From Hepsetus odoe (lineage: Eukaryota > Chordata > Actinopteri > Characiformes > Hepsetidae): 64,000 bases of DNA. The stretch spans positions 1,677,491 to 1,741,490 of the forward strand of contig CM029386.1 of assembly GCA_017165825.1 (NCBI GenBank). The letters run 5' to 3'. Under the pieces are notes generated by a model. It did no database searches, had not been told where the DNA came from, and saw only the letters and a list, made by a program, of their open reading frames with translations. The translations under genes were made by a program, and so were the position numbers. This document shows positions 63,502 to 64,000 of this stretch, in pieces (within the stretch, counting starts at the first letter, position 1; the number at the start of each line of letters is the position of its first letter).

Positions 63502-64000
63502 ATGTGATGACGCCCTGATATCTTGGTAATTTCAAGAGTGCTGCATCCCTCTGAAAGTTCTCTCTCTTTTTGACCCATTTTGTCTGAGGAGGAAAAGAAG
63601 CTGTCCAACAATTCTGCACACCTTGATATAGAGTGTTGATCTCTTAGGCCACGCCCCCCTCAATACACAAGCACACATCACATGATCTGCTTTAATCCAA
63701 TCAGCATTCATGTTTATACAGCTTGGAGTTGGAAGATATGAATAAACATGATATTGTAAATTACTGCCTAATAATTGTGCACAGTGTGTAAAGCACTTCC
63801 TGTAGATTGGACTGAATAATGCAGATGGACAGGACACACATGTTAATGTGAACACAGTGCAGACTGTAGCATCTCACTGCAGACTGTAGACTCTCAGCTG
63901 ATACACTTTCACTGTGGACTAAACTCAGTAAAAGATGAAAGCAGGTGCAGAAAGATTTCTTCTGATTGGTCAGAGTGGTGAGGATGCAGTTCTCTCTTCT
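63502..64000. other. intergenic, no gene recognised
   Basis: About 500 bp without a recognisable repeat or domain. The 107-codon minus-strand frame 63532-63855 has no family features. Confidence 0.5.

Noticed and set aside
62645..63619. Open frames of 175-294 codons spanning 63.0-63.5 kb
   Set aside because: Only the part before 62885 has family similarity; the remainder is the gap.

Overview
The window is teleost fish nuclear DNA. The evidence is a fish-type NLR (RING-FISNA-NACHT plus 174-bp leucine-rich-repeat exons), a CD209-like C-type lectin remnant, a dispersed tRNA gene cluster, class I endogenous retroviruses with CX6CC-type envelope, LINEs of the L2, CR1/Rex1 and RTE kinds, tRNA-derived SINEs, MITEs and many CA/GT microsatellites. 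An ostariophysan such as a catfish or characin is possible, but that is only an impression. Three runs of exactly 500 N (18198-18697, 36933-37432, 63002-63501) are assembly gaps of unknown true size.

Region 1 (1-15.7 kb) is a tRNA cluster: Pro, Lys, two Ser, Thr, Ala, Ile, a Gly-type with an Arg anticodon, Asp, a decayed Gln and a tandem Val array. Many copies are degenerate. Between them lie a decayed class I retrovirus without a 5' LTR (ERV-A, 5200-11468), an inverted second copy of its gag, and blocks duplicated in direct and inverted orientation. Region 2 (16-26.5 kb) holds an antisense RTE-type LINE with a SINE in it, a broken C-type lectin, a 1-kb minisatellite between two copies of a 740-bp block, another LINE and a MITE.

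Region 3 (26.8-43.4 kb) is an inverted repeat with arms of about 6 kb. Each arm carries an NLR NACHT exon, a MITE, one LRR exon and the pol of a third retrovirus (ERV-C). The two NLRs converge. The left copy is a pseudogene; the right copy has an uninterrupted 722-codon exon. The centre holds the gag end of ERV-C, a 63-bp satellite and a gap.

Region 4 (43.4-57.2 kb, minus strand for host exons) appears to be one long NLR intron. Three small exons at 57.2-56.6 kb match fish NLR amino-terminal exons and fit the NACHT exon in phase. Between them sits an L2 LINE (44.1-47.56 and 54.61-55.26 kb) split by a complete two-LTR retrovirus (ERV-B, 47564-54611, tRNA-Tyr primer site), which itself carries a 150-bp insertion with a 39-bp flanking duplication.

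Region 5 (57.4-64 kb) has a probable last exon of an unidentified membrane protein gene on the minus strand, MITEs, SINEs, a U6 fragment, a LINE carboxy-terminal fragment and a hAT-like transposase fragment. The only host protein gene that looks potentially expressed is the minus-strand NLR. Everything else coding is retroelement or relic. Most of the structure comes from repeated duplication, inversion and nested insertion around tRNA and immune genes.
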